DNA from: Vandiemenella viatica
Lineage: Eukaryota > Arthropoda > Insecta > Orthoptera > Morabidae
Direction: 5' to 3'
NCBI GenBank assembly: GCA_031002005.1
Contig: CM061919.1
Coordinates: 38,095,088 to 38,159,087, forward strand
Length of the DNA: 64,000 nucleotides
Under the pieces are notes generated by a model that saw only the letters and a program-made list of their open reading frames with translations, was not told the DNA's origin and made no database searches. The position numbers and the translations under genes are program-made. Positions within the stretch are counted from its first letter, which is position 1; every line of letters starts with the position of its first letter. Below, in pieces: positions 23,563 through 34,872 of the stretch.

Positions 23563-25673
23563 GGCCGGTCGTCCACTGCAAGCGTATTTGAGCGACTAAC
23601 AGGTCTCGCGTAGTCGCGCGTATTGGTGCGACTGATCCCAACACACGGAACGTTACTGAACAGCGTTCACTGCGAGCGATCTTGAGAGACCGATTGTAGC
23701 CGACGGCAGGCGACGAGCGACGGGTCCTACCGGAGTTGGATTAATCGCTTGTAGCAGCCATTACATATTATACGCTCCACGTTACTTTTCGTGTATACCT
23801 CTGTCTTTGTTCGTTTTACCTATCTATATGCGTAATGAGAAATTAATCAGTGCCTTAAATCAGTAAACACTGTTGTGGTATACCATAGACAAGCGGCACT
23901 ACTCAAGTGATATTCAGCAGAAATTGTGGGAAAAAGTTGCAGAAATAATTTTCAGTAAAAAAGGTAGGTTATCATGACATATATTATCGTAGGTACTTTA
24001 AAATTCATACCCTGTATAAGTACACTTAAATAAAACTTTTTGAAATTGCAATATTAACGATTACTCTAAATTTATATTTAAATTACACTTAATACCTTCA
24101 TTATTATATAAATTACACCTGCTAATAAAATATCTCCAAAATTTGTATTTCTTGAAATAATATTTGCATTTTTTTTAGAAAACATATTAATCATGAAAAT
24201 GCAAGGTATTTCACTACCGGAAATTTCCACAAAACGGAGGTTCTCAACAAAATGATTTGCAAGGTACCGAAAGTAATTTCGGACATGGTATCAATTCGCC
24301 TTCTTTGAAACGCTTAGCATCCGCAACGCTCCAACCCATCCTTTCAACCACCAAGACTAAGCGCAGAAAAAGCAATTTTAACAAATAGTTTCTTGAAATA
24401 AAGAGAGCAAAATTAAAATTATTAACAGTGCCGTTTAAGGAGCTAGTAATATTCAGATTTTTTTTAGTTTAGTCCTGTTTCTGAATCAAGTTCCTTTTCA
24501 TTGGGCAGTATGGAATAAATTGCGGAATACATTTTGTCTGATGAGGCCCAACTCCATCTCCACATGTAGCTTCTCCAATTTCATCGACCAGGTAAGCTCA
24601 GTGAAACACTCCTTTTCCATCTCTGACACCCCCAACAATAGATTACAAACCACCTGAACCCGATAACGCCGTTCACCCCTACTCCGATGAAATTTCTTCG
24701 TAAACTTTTGAAATGTGCCGTAAAAAATCGGTGTTGCTCGAGTATTATTTGGTAAAGAATGTAAACTTTTGTTTCTTTTTCATTAGACAGTAATTTTTTT
24801 AAATATTATTATTATTGTTTTGTTTATTGCTTTAGGCCTTGACGACGTCGCTGTCGCTATAGGAGGGTAGGGACTGAGGGCAAGGAATGGGAATCAATTC
24901 GGCCATCGCATTTTGAAAGAACCATCTCGGCATTCGCCTAGAGTGATTTTGTGAAACCATGGAAAACCCAAACCTGAATTGCCGGACGGGGATTCAAATC
25001 CGCTTCCTCCGAGGTCATAGCGTTACCGCTCACCCAGCACGGGCGGTGAGAAACTCGCAAATAGCTTACGTTGACTTTACTTTTATGCGATTTTTAAATT
25101 ACTTAGTATTTTATAATTTCAGTTGCTTTAGGGGGCGTCGACAGCAAGGTCATTAGCGTTATAATTTCACCTTGTCTTCCATTTTCTGAATGTTATGGAA
25201 TTTTTCGGTTCGAGTCATAGATGTTCCGTGGGAGTTTTTGTCGCTTTGAAATTAGACTCTTTGGTAACTGAAGGACTTATAGCATTTTAAATACGCTGAA
25301 ATATCTCCGGGCTCAATCTGTAATACTTATTAAATTTCTGTGTCCAAATCACCATGTAGGTGGAGGAATTCTTCAAATGAATTCCGTCTTGATAACATTG
25401 AATTTACCCAACGCGAGAAATTTCCACGATGTTTCGCCAGGCAAGGACTTTCTATTTCACAAAATTTGGAAAAACTTAAAATATTTGCACCAAATCACTG
25501 GCACACCTGTTAGCGGCGAAAGACGCGGTCGAGAACTGCTCCAACAATCATAGTCGCAGGACTCTTTCGGCTATAGTGGACGCCCTCACTCGCTCCCTGT
25601 GGCCCCACTCAAAGTCGTCTATAGTTGCTCGAGTTGTTATTCGCTCAAATACGCTTGCAGTGGACTACCAGCC
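23563..25673. mobile_element. PIF/Harbinger-like transposon, inverted copy 2
   Basis: The termini are GGCCGGTCGTCCACTGCAAG at the left and, inverted, GGCTGGTAGTCCACTGCAAG at the right, both flanked by TCA. Its left 250 bp match the right end of copy 1 in inverted sense, including GATCCCAACACACGGAACG and GAGCGATCTTGAGAGACCGA. Its right end matches the left end of copy 1. A plus-strand remnant near 24390 reads FLEIKRAKLKLL, the counterpart of the accessory protein in copy 1. About 180 bp of other sequence separate the two copies, making a large palindrome-like arrangement. Confidence 0.75.
24826..25046 (-). mobile_element. SINE inside Harbinger-like copy 2
   Basis: A full-length but diverged main-family SINE on the minus strand, with GGGATTCAAATCCGCTTCCT (B box), CATTCGCCTAGAGTGATTTT and GGCAAGGAATGGGAATC blocks, followed on the tail side by AT-rich triplet repeats. 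Position and orientation correspond to the SINE in copy 1, so the insertion predates the split of the two copies. Confidence 0.8.
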
Positions 25674-26504
25674 TCACAGTTAATTGTTTTAAGGCATTTT
25701 TGGTCATCTATATCTATAAATTATAGTTTATAACCAAATTTAATTTTTACCGGGACGGAAGGTAAACCGGCCGGGACACCGGGACTTTGTCTAAAAATCG
25801 GGACTGTCCCGGTCAAACCAGGACGTCTGGCAAGCCTACCCATGAGCATAGACGTCAACATTAATCAGTAATCGACTTGGAGCGATATCTGTATTACCTA
25901 CGTCACGCGCCGCCTGACCGGGCAAGAATATCGTCGACATCGCACGTGTGCGCGTCATGCTACGTGAGGTCTCTGCTGTGTGGTAAGTGTAAGTTTAATT
26001 TGTGATGAGCCGCACACAAGCAACTCTACTCCTCGCAACAGCGTGCAAATTCTAACCAACCATCCGTCGCTCTCCACCCGACCTATGCGTAGCGGCAGCG
26101 GCAGCGGCTCGCAGGCTCTCCTCATTCCTAATCAAGCTGGTGAACAAAACGTGTGCTTTGAGAGCATGCTACGCTTAGTTTCCATAGATAAATTCGTCCT
26201 GCGAAATCGTAATCTGAGGCACCCACCTCAGCTTAGTATAGCCCAGCAGATCCAACCAGAAGATGGAATTTCTGCAAATTCAGTTAAACAGAAGAAAAGG
26301 TACAATTTTCAAAGTAAGTGGCAGATAATTATTCCATGGATGCTAAAATGATGATATAGATAATGTGTTCCGCCAAATCTGTAAAGAAACCATGTCTATC
26401 ATCAAGCGGAAATGAGTACATTAAGGCACACATTGAACGTGGATTTTCATCATGAAATAAAGATATAAAGATTTTAAAAGAATGAAAAGCCTGAATTTCA
26501 CTGT

Positions 26505-26739
26505 TTCTTTTTTTTTCTTATGGCTTTACGCCTCACCGATGTCGAGGTCATTGGAGGCGGGATGGGACTGAGAACAAGGAACGGGAAGGAATTCGGCCAT
26601 GACCTTTTTGGAGGAAGCATCCCGGAGTGATTTGGGGAAACCATACAAAACCCAAATCTGTATGCCAGGACGGGGATTCGAAACGGCGTCCTCCCGAATG
26701 CCAGGCCAGAGCGTTAACCCGTAACCCACCACTCTCGGT
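26505..26739 (-). mobile_element. SINE, near full length
   Basis: Minus-strand copy with a T-rich run (the A tail) at about 26507-26517, GCTTTACGCCTC, GTCATTGGAGGCGGGATGGG, a B box GGGATTCGAAACGGCGTCCT, and terminus CCCACCACTCTCGGT. It lies within the dead hAT gene. No clean target duplication was found. Confidence 0.85.
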
Positions 26740-26829
26740 CGTTATTAGTGACCGGACGCCTAGCCATAAGAGACCACGAGGACGAATATTCAAATTACAT
26801 TCGATGTTGAAGCCTTGATCACAGGATAT

Positions 26830-28236
26830 TCTCGAGTTAAAAACGTGAAACAAATACGGTTGGTAGTTAGACGATATTAGTAACGAAGCATGTACAATTT
26901 TGAGTGACGAAGTACTACATAAAATAATCACAGTAGTACAAAATGCGGTCCATTATTCGGTTATGGTTGATAAAACTAGCGATATTTCCAGCAATGAACA
27001 AGTCCAATTCTTCTTTCGTTACATGGGCGCAAAGTGTAATATACAAGAAGCTTTTATCGGCCTCTCTAACACGGTATCAACAATATCCCACAAAATTTGT
27101 TTGAAATTTTTCAGTCACTAAAGTACTAAGAAGGTTCGACATAAATATCAAGATGTGTAGGGGTCTATATACAGATAGTGCTTCTGATGTTAACGCGCAT
27201 ACTTTCTTCTCTCTTTTTTTTTTTTTTTTTTTAAAGAAGCTTTACGCCTCGTCGACGGCTAAGGTCATTAGAGGCGGGATGAGACTGGGGACAAGGAACG
27301 GGAAGGAATTTAGCCATGACCTTTTTGAAAGAAGCATCCCGGCATTCGCCTGTAGTGATTTGGGGAAACCAAGAAAAATCCAAATCTGGATGCTCTGACG
27401 GCGATTCTAACCCGCGTCCTCCCGAATGCGAAGCCAAAACGTTAACCGTTCACCCATCACGCTCGGTCGCGCGCATACTGGCGTTCAGTTGTGGAGTGAA
27501 ACTATCGAAGCAGGGGTTGTTCATGTGCATTCACCGCTCACTCGTTAAATCTGGTTGTTCAAGACACTATGACAGAAGTACTCGTAATAAGAGATTTTTT
27601 AGCGTGTTGTTACGTGATTCACCGAAACACCAGGCTTATTTTGAATCACTACAGGCAGATGGCGATGCCAAAACCTCTCTTATCGGTATTTTTGACCAAC
27701 AAGATAGTGTTGTGGTATATCTTCCTTGAAAACTATTTTAAACAATTATAGTGTACTGCTGTGTTGTTTGAACGACAAAAAATGTCAGAAAAATTGTTTT
27801 TAAAATGTCTTAAAATTTTTGAATTTCTTTTTATCATTTCTGATAGAAAGTTTCGTACGTTTCGAAGATCTAAATGCAACTTTACAGATGATTTCTTTGC
27901 AACTGCAAAAAGCTGCAGATAATATTAAAGCTGTCAAGCACGTCATATCATCTCAACGAACTGACGAAAATTTTAAAAACCTTTGTCTCAATTTTTATAT
28001 TGGATCATCAAAAAACCACATTAATAACTCCAAATATAAGGAGGATACGTATACGTATAGACAATTCATCAAGTGAACCGCACCAATTTTCATCGCCAGC
28101 TGACTCATATAAAAGGTATATCTTGTAGTTTTAGATAAATACTATGACCCATTTGAATATCGTGACACAAGCAGCAGTTACATGAAAGGGTTCCACGAAG
28201 ATCACTTTGATATTGATCGTTTGGTTCTTCATCGTG
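26830..28236 (+). pseudogene. hAT transposase (DUF4371/ZMYM-like type), left part
   Basis: A plus-strand frame reads DISNEACTILSDEVLHKIIT, then VMVDKTSDISSNEQVQFFF with the likely first catalytic Asp, and CRGLYTDSASDVNAH. The last stretch is split by a SINE at 27204-27470 and continues as SCGVKLSKQGLFMCIHRSL and SPKHQAYFESLQADG. The end (about 27840-28236) is helical and reads HFDIDRLVLHR up to the Polinton insertion. The type is the hAT group related to 52-kDa-repressor/ZMYM1-like proteins. The region 25847-26350 upstream may hold its N-terminus, but no zinc finger was recognised there. Stops and three insertions inactivate it. Confidence 0.75.
27204..27470 (-). mobile_element. SINE with 9-bp target duplication
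   Basis: The flanks GCGCATACT occur at 27195-27203 and 27471-27479. The copy has a long poly-T (A tail), GCTTTACGCCTCGTCGACGG, GTCATTAGAGGCGGGATGAG, and the tRNA-like head ending CACCCATCACGCTCGGT. Read on the minus strand, the head has A and B boxes and a loop consistent with a CGC anticodon, suggesting tRNA-Ala ancestry (tentative). It interrupts the hAT transposase frame. Confidence 0.9.
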
Positions 28237-29077
28237 AGTAGGGAGAGAACAAGAGTGGCGGCTCGTACCCCGGACCAAAAAAGTGTAACATCAAAGGATG
28301 CCGCCTCCCTTCCTTGTAATCTATACCCCCTCCACTCCCCTCCTTGTAACCTGATACCCTCCGCCGACCTTGAAAACCCCCACCCCTCTCCACTAACCTC
28401 AGTTTCCCCTCATTGTAACCTGATACCCTACCGCTGACCTTGAAACCTCCCCGTCCCCTCCTTCTAACTGATACCCCCTCCCCTCCCCTCCTTGTAACCT
28501 GATACCCTTCCGCCGACCTTGAAACCCCCCTCCCCTCTTTGTAACCTGATACCTCCTCCCCTCCCCTCCATGTAACCTGATACCCTACCGTTGACCTTGA
28601 AAGCTCAGTTTCCCCTCCTTGTAACCTGACACCATTCCGCTGACCTTGAAACCTCAGTTTCCCCTCTTTGCAACCTGATACCCTGTGCAGGTGTTCCTTC
28701 CGTGTAACCTGATATACTACCATTGACCTTGAAACCCGATACTCTATGCAGGTGTTCCAGTGTAACCTGCAACCCTGCCGTTGGCCTTGAAACCTGATAC
28801 CCTTTGCAGGTACAAACCTGTTGTAACCTGATACGCTACCGCCGACCTTGAATTCGAAACATCGGGCAGGTACAAATCTGTTGTAACCTGATACCCTGCC
28901 TCTGACCTGGAATTCGAAACCCCTCGCCGACATCCGGTTTGTAATCGATACGCCGCGCAAGAAACCGGATTGTAGAGCGGGCGGGCAGGTACAAACCTGT
29001 TGTAACGTGATACCCCGCTCCGAGAACCAGTATTTTTAGAGCGGACGGGCGAACAAAAACCGATTCTCGCTACCTGG
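28237..29077. repeat. Polinton left terminal inverted repeat (841 bp)
   Basis: The first 70 bp are unique and match the far right end inverted. The rest is a tandem array of units such as CCTTGTAACCTGATACCC with CCGCCGACCTTGAAACC between them. Units vary in length, and the inner end finishes CGATTCTCGCTACCTGG. It matches 46276-47276 in inverted orientation, although the two arms differ in copy number and order of units. Confidence 0.93.
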
Positions 29078-29118
29078 AAACGTGCGGCCATACAATATAA
29101 GACACCAGTCTACGCCAT

Positions 29119-30408
29119 TCCACCGTCATTCGAATTGCAGCTCTTGAACGGTGCACATCGTAGCTACCTCGCTCGCAAGAAGTCTTCAGAAAATATTGCC
29201 TTTAACGACATGGAACTTCCAAATGACTTGGACATTGAAACTAACGACCGTCTCAACACTGGTAAGTTTTTTATATGTAAATACTTAGTTGTTTTATTCT
29301 TTTTTAAATATTTTCTTCTGTCCCCAGATATAAGTGATTACGAAAATTATTTACTCTCTTTTCTTGACGGTGAGTAGTGATATATATATATATATATATA
29401 TAACTTTACTTGTATTTCTTTGTGCGTGTTTTCACTAATATATTCCCTCTTTTGTATTTCAGACATGCCAAGCAAGCGAAGCACGACTCCGGAGTTACCG
29501 AGTCCCAAACGGCCAAACATTACAAACGGTAAGTGTTAAGTTTTTATTATTTGAAGAAATGTATTTTCTTTTTTCATGTTACAGTAATATTTTTTTTTCT
29601 GTTTCAGATTTCAATCCGGCAGGTTCATGGGTATGCCTTCGTCCAATTTTATACCAACACCACATCAATGGGTTATCCCACCGTCTCCAGCAAATCTACC
29701 ACAGCCACCGTCACACTGGAATGGTGAAAACATAATTTAACATAATCTTTTTTACTGCAATTTGAAAAGGTAAATATTTTTAATGTTTTCTTCATTTTAG
29801 ATTCAATGCAGCCGACTCCAAGCCAGGCGGGAACTTGGAGTATGCCTTCTTCCAGTTTTGTAGCCACACCACATCAATGGATTATTCCATCGGCTCAAAC
29901 AATTCAACCACCGTCGCAATGGAATGGTGAGCTCATATTCAAATGAAACGATAAACTTTTTTATTGTTATTCGAAAAAAATTATTTATTTTCACGTTTTT
30001 AGATTCAATGCAGCCGTCTCCAAGTCTGGCAGGAACTCGGAGTATGCCTTTGTCTAGGTTTTTACCCACACCGCATCGATGGGTTATTCCATCATCTCAA
30101 ACAATTCAACAACCGTCCTACTGGAATTGTAAGTTCATTATATAATACAATTACTTTTTTATTGTTAAAAAAATATTTACTTTTAATTTTTTCTGTTTCA
30201 GATTCAATGCAACCGTCTTTTAGCCTGGGATCATGGAGAATGCCATCGTCCAGTTTCGTACCCACACCGCATCAATGGGTTATTCCATCATCTCAAGCTA
30301 TTCAGCCACCGATGCTCCAGAATGGTAAGAACATTATTTTTACCTACTTAGTATAATCATGTTAGAGTATTTTTCTCCCATATGACACTATTTATTTGTC
30401 TCTTTCAG
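29119..30408 (+). CDS. Spliced leader exons of Polinton DNA polymerase (tandem exon array)
   Basis: Seven small exons with clean GT..AG borders run in one phase (phase 1): about 29119-29261 (start uncertain; ATG at 29210 is one choice), 29328-29369, 29463-29528, 29608-29723, 29801-29926, 30003-30128 and 30202-30324. The introns are only 66-93 bp. Exon 3 encodes a basic stretch (PSKRSTTPELPSPKRP) resembling a nuclear signal. Exons 4-7 are copies of one 41-42-codon exon whose product shares SMQPS, MP, TPHQW and IPS blocks. Copy 4 is 116 bp and shifts the frame, whereas the others are 126, 126 and 123 bp. The last donor joins in frame to the large exon at 30409. No known fold is recognised; a linker or terminal-protein-like role is only a guess. 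Confidence 0.7.
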
Positions 30409-33400
30409 GTTCTGGGTCAGGCGTAAACAGGAACGAGCCTGCGGCCAGGAGGAATGAGCCTCCTCCACCACCAATGTGGCCGCCTTGGGAGACTCCTTCC
30501 GCACCAATTCCGGGACCAAGCATCGCACCTACATGGCGATTAGCCGCCGTGGTGGGACCAAGCACCGCACCCACGCCCGCTGTGGCGGGCCCAAGCCATC
30601 AGTCTACCATGTCGGTACAAAGCACTGCACCCGTGCCCGCCGTGGCGGGACCAAGCCAACAGACCACTACGCCTCCTGACATAGCAGGCAGTTCTCAGCC
30701 GACACCACCAAGCAGCCAAGCAGCTGCCAGCACATCCACGTCGGCAGCATATAGTAATAGTCCAGTAGCATCAAGCAGCCAAGCAGCAACAGAGGGTGAA
30801 TTAGCAGCATCGTCCTTAGTCCTTGAAAACAGGAAAAGTGCATTTAAGAGTAGAATATATTCCGGCACAATTCAAAATTCTCCAAATTATATTGAACCTG
30901 TTAATTTCATTTATGTATTGTTTGATCTTTTGAATAAAAAAAATCCGCGAAATTGTTGATAATTAGTCCTCCCCGTCTGTAAAGGTTCAGGTTGGGCTGG
31001 TTACTTTATTCAGAAGGATCTAAATTTCAAACCGCCCGTTTGTGTTTTTTCACAAAGATGCGTGAGATCACAAGGAGCACTTGCCTGTCGGATTGGTATG
31101 AAAAATATGTGAAGTCGGAGAGCATTGTAAAATTAAGTAAGTTCCAAGAGCACGACAGTGGCAAAACTCTTGATAGAATAATATCCCTCGACATTAATAT
31201 TTCTAAATTCGAACCTTTCTATCGGGGGTCATCAAATGTTGGTCTGTAGAAAAAAGGCCATTGTCAATGTAGAAAACAAAGACGAAAAATGCTTTCTATG
31301 GACGCTTCTTGCTACTCAAGTAAAGGCGCCAAAAAAAATGATGACCGACTTTATAATTATAGAAAAGCATACGCCATCCATAATTTCGATTTTTCAGGTA
31401 TAAAGTTTCCGGTAAAACTCTCTGATATTTCAAAATTCGAGAGGCAAAATTCAGAATATTCAGTAAATGTTTTCGGTCTGGATGTAGTTAAAGGTAGGCA
31501 TGTAGTTTCTGGGGCCCTTCATCACACTGCAGACAAACGCGTTAAACACATTAACATGTTGATGATTACCGACAGTAATGGTAAATTCCATTATTGTTGG
31601 ATTCACGACCTGTCGCGGCTAGTTAGTTCTTCATTAAGTAATTATAATGGTGCTTTGCACATTTCTGACATATATCTGCAACATTTCGGACGCAAAGATC
31701 TTCTGGACCGCCACGAGATCGATTGCGCAAGGGTCGATTGTGTAGGAGTTGATCTACCCGGCGACGACTATATGACCTTAAAGTTTAAGGATTTTGTACA
31801 CAAGCAGCGTGTACCCGTTGTCGTTTACGCGGATTTCGAAAGTTTGTTGCAACCTTATGATACGTGCAGTCCACCCAACGCCTCTCACACTACTACGGTC
31901 CAGAAACATATCCCTTTCGCTGCCTCATACCAGGTCGTTTGTGCGGACGTACCTAGTCTGTCGCATTTCGACTCCTACTCGGGTGTAAATCCCGAGAAAT
32001 GGATTGTTGACGAACTTGTCAATCTTGCCAAGTATGTCGATAAAATTTACAAGAGATGTATCGCTCTTGTAATGACAGATGAGCAGGAAGCAGAATTTGC
32101 TGATGCTGCAGTATGCCACATTTGTGAGAAAGACATTGAACCGGGGACTGTCAAGGTTCGCGATCACTGTCGTATCACAGGGAATTTTAGAGGGGCTGCA
32201 CATAACGACTTCAATTTGCAGTATCAAAATAAAAGGTACATACCCATTTTCTTTCACAATCTTCTGGATATGACGCACACTTCAAAGTTATGTCTTTATC
32301 AATACTCGACGGCGATGGGATGGATGTGCTTCCCATCAACACAGAACGATACATTTCTTTTTTCTAAAAATATTGAATACACTTCAAACACATTAAGGTT
32401 TCTGTACTCATACCGTTTCATGCAGTCCCCATTAGACAAACTGGTTGGGACTCTTGAGGACGGCGATATGAACATTACCCATCGTCATTTCACCAACCCC
32501 GAGAAGTTTCAACTTGTTAAGCGGAAAGGAGTCTTCCCTTACGAATATATGGATTCGTGGGATAAACTCGACGCTCCCTCCAAAGTTTAAATTTTATAGT
32601 TCGTTGTCAGAGTCAGAAATTTCTGATGAAGATTACGAACAAGCGACACAAGTGTGGCGGACTTTCCAGATCTAGACTTTGAGAGAATATGCAAGTCTGT
32701 ACATGGGCACAGATGTACGGCTATTTGCAGATCTGTTTGAGAAATTTAGGAGTGTATGTTTGGGGAAATACACCCTGGACCCCGCCCACAACTTCACATC
32801 CCCAGACCTTTCGTGGCAGGCCATGTTAAGGAGCACGCGTTTTGAACTGGACCTTCTGACGGATATCGACATGCTGCTCCTTTTCAAACGAGGAATTCGC
32901 GGAGGTATTTGTCAGTGCGTGCATAGATATGCCAAGGCAAATAACCGGTACATGTCGGAGTACAACCGCGAGGCGCCTGAAGATTTTATAATATACTTCG
33001 ACGTAAACAATCTCTACAGCTGGGCCATGTCGGAGTATCTACCCTCTGGTGGGTTTCAATGGCTATCATCTAAGGAGATTGCTAGCATAGATTTCACGTG
33101 CCTCGGGGATTCGTATTGGAGGTAGATCTTACGATTCTCCTGGATCAACACGACGTTCTAGCAGACCTGCCGCCATGTCCAGACCACAAAGCTCCTGTAG
33201 GTTCTACCCTCCCCAAGCTGATGACCACGCTGGAGAACAAGGTACGGTATGTTCTCCATTACCGAGTCCTCCAACAATGTGCAGGCTTGAGGTTGCAGGT
33301 TACGAACATTCATCGGGTAATATCTTTCAATCAGTCACCGTCGTTGAAAGATTACATATCTCTCAATACGTGTTCTCGTCGTCAGGCAAAATCAGATTTT

Positions 33401-33627
33401 GAGTGAGATTTTTACAAATTGATGAACAACTCAATTTTCGGCACGACTATGGAGAACATTCGAAAACACCGCGACGTGAAATTGTGTACTAAATGGACGG
33501 GCCGCCGCGGTGCCCGCAAACACATCGAGTCACCGCGCTTTAAGCGAGCAACAATTTTCAACGAAGACTTTGTGGCCGTGGAAATGGCGAAAGTTAGGCT
33601 TGTATTCAATAAGCCAGTGTACGAGGT

Positions 33628-33990
33628 GTGTTCAGAAAATAACAGGAATTTTTAAATTTCGCGGGTTTGGAGAGTCCAATTGTCAAAAATAAAAAAAAAA
33701 ATATTATGTTTGTATACATGCCCTGGAAATATGATAAAATTTTCAGCTGTATTCATTGCTTACTTTGTCTGTGGCAGCCGCTAAGGTTAGACGTGTTTTT
33801 ATGAGCTCGGCGATTTTCGTTTGTTAAAAGAAATGGATCAAAGAATTTGTATCAAATTTTGCGTAAAAAATGAAATAAAGTGTAACAAAGTGTGTGATAT
33901 GTTAACAAAGGCCTATGGTCGTATGTTGGAGTGTGCATTCTTGACCTTTCTAAACTGAGGATGTAACGATTCCATTATGAATTTGCTATT
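33628..33990 (+). mobile_element. Mariner fragment inserted in polymerase B
   Basis: The polymerase frame stops after KPVYEV. The next DNA (GTGTTCAGAAAATAACAGGA) has the look of a mariner terminus, and ATG at 33833 opens MDQRICIKFCVKNEIKCNKV, the N-terminus typical of a mariner transposase. Coding stops after about 30 codons. The right part (33945-34003) contains a hairpin with arms CTAAACTGAGG and CCTCAGTTTAG, and no matching right terminus was found. The polymerase resumes just before YMDTDRF. This is a 3'-deleted mariner, unrelated in sequence to the one at 55.6-56.9 kb. Confidence 0.75.
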
Positions 33991-34386
33991 CCTCAGTTTA
34001 GAAGCCCTAAATTACTTTATATGGACACGGACCGCTTCATTTACTTGGTGCGAAACTGTGATCCATATGAAGTGATGCGCCGCAACAGAGATGAGTTCGA
34101 TACTTCCGGATATAGTACCGACAACCGTTTCGGGATAGATTCCCATAATGAGAAGGTTGTCGGTGTTATGAAGGACAAAGCGAATGGCACCCTGATTGCG
34201 GAGTTTGCAGGGTTACGGTCAAAAATGTATGCATTCCAGGTTGAGTCCAACCAAACCTCTAGACGGGCTAAAGGTTTGGCGCGCTCCGTCACTAGAAAGC
34301 TGCAGATGGAGGATTATATAAATTGTCTCAAGGGTGAAACACCAAAATACCATATGCAGCAAAGAATCACATCAACTCTGCACGTT

Positions 34387-34870
34387 GAGCAACCGCCACC
34401 GTGAGCAGCAGTCGTCGACTTTCTTGTGTGTTTAATCTAAAGTGTGCTAGATAGACTTTGTTTTTATCTTTGAATTTTCTGTGTAGGCAGTGAGTCAGCA
34501 GTCGAGCAACCGCCGCCGTGAGCAGCAGTCGTTGACTTTCTTGCGTGTTTAATCTAAAGGGTACTAGATAGACTTTGTTTTTCTTTGAATTTTCTGAGAG
34601 TCAGCAGTAGTCAGTTGAGCCTCAGCGGCCGTAGCCGACTTTTGTGTGTGATTTGTATTTTGTTGGTTTTTGTGTTATCTTTGAATAATTCCTTTTTAGG
34701 TTGTGATCCAGTGAGTTGAGCCTCTGCGTCCGTAGCAGCAGTAGCCGAATTGTTGTGCGATCTGAAATTTGCTGGTTTCGTCATATCTTAAATATTTCCT
34801 GTTTAGGTAGTGATCCATTCAGTTGAGCTGTAGCAGCTGCCTGATTTTTCTGATTAATTTTTTTGTGACT
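34387..34870 (+). repeat. LINE 5' tandem monomers
   Basis: A motif GAGCAACCGCCGCCGTGAGC or its diverged forms recurs near 34386, 34503, 34616, 34717 and 34825. Each is followed by GACTTT or GCCGA-like sequence and a T-rich stretch. Spacing is roughly 100-118 bp. Repeated 5' monomers often carry LINE promoters; that role here is inference. Confidence 0.75.
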
Positions 34871-34872
34871 CT

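Larger units (their letters stand above)
13353..25838 (-). mobile_element. 12.5-kb hAT transposon, nested and inactive
   Basis: The perfect 8-bp duplication CCCATGAG lies at 13345-13352 and 25839-25846. The termini read TAGGCTTGTCAGA at the left and, inverted, TAGGCTTGCCAGA at the right, with subterminal CCGGGAC motifs. It encodes a BED-finger hAT transposase on the minus strand (20402 to 13697). Its large size comes from later insertions: a 4.8-kb TIR element that itself holds a Tc1, and two inverted Harbinger-like elements upstream of the transposase. The host site is the terminus of another hAT. Confidence 0.9.

Noticed and set aside
25980..26351. 123-codon frame upstream of the hAT transposase
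   Set aside because: Could be its N-terminal exon by position, but no zinc finger or family motif was found, so it is not called as a gene.
28229..28960. Long open frames in the Polinton terminal repeats (also 46187-47310)
   Set aside because: Produced by the tandem repeat units (GYQVT/GYNRF-like periodic peptides) in both arms; non-coding repeat.
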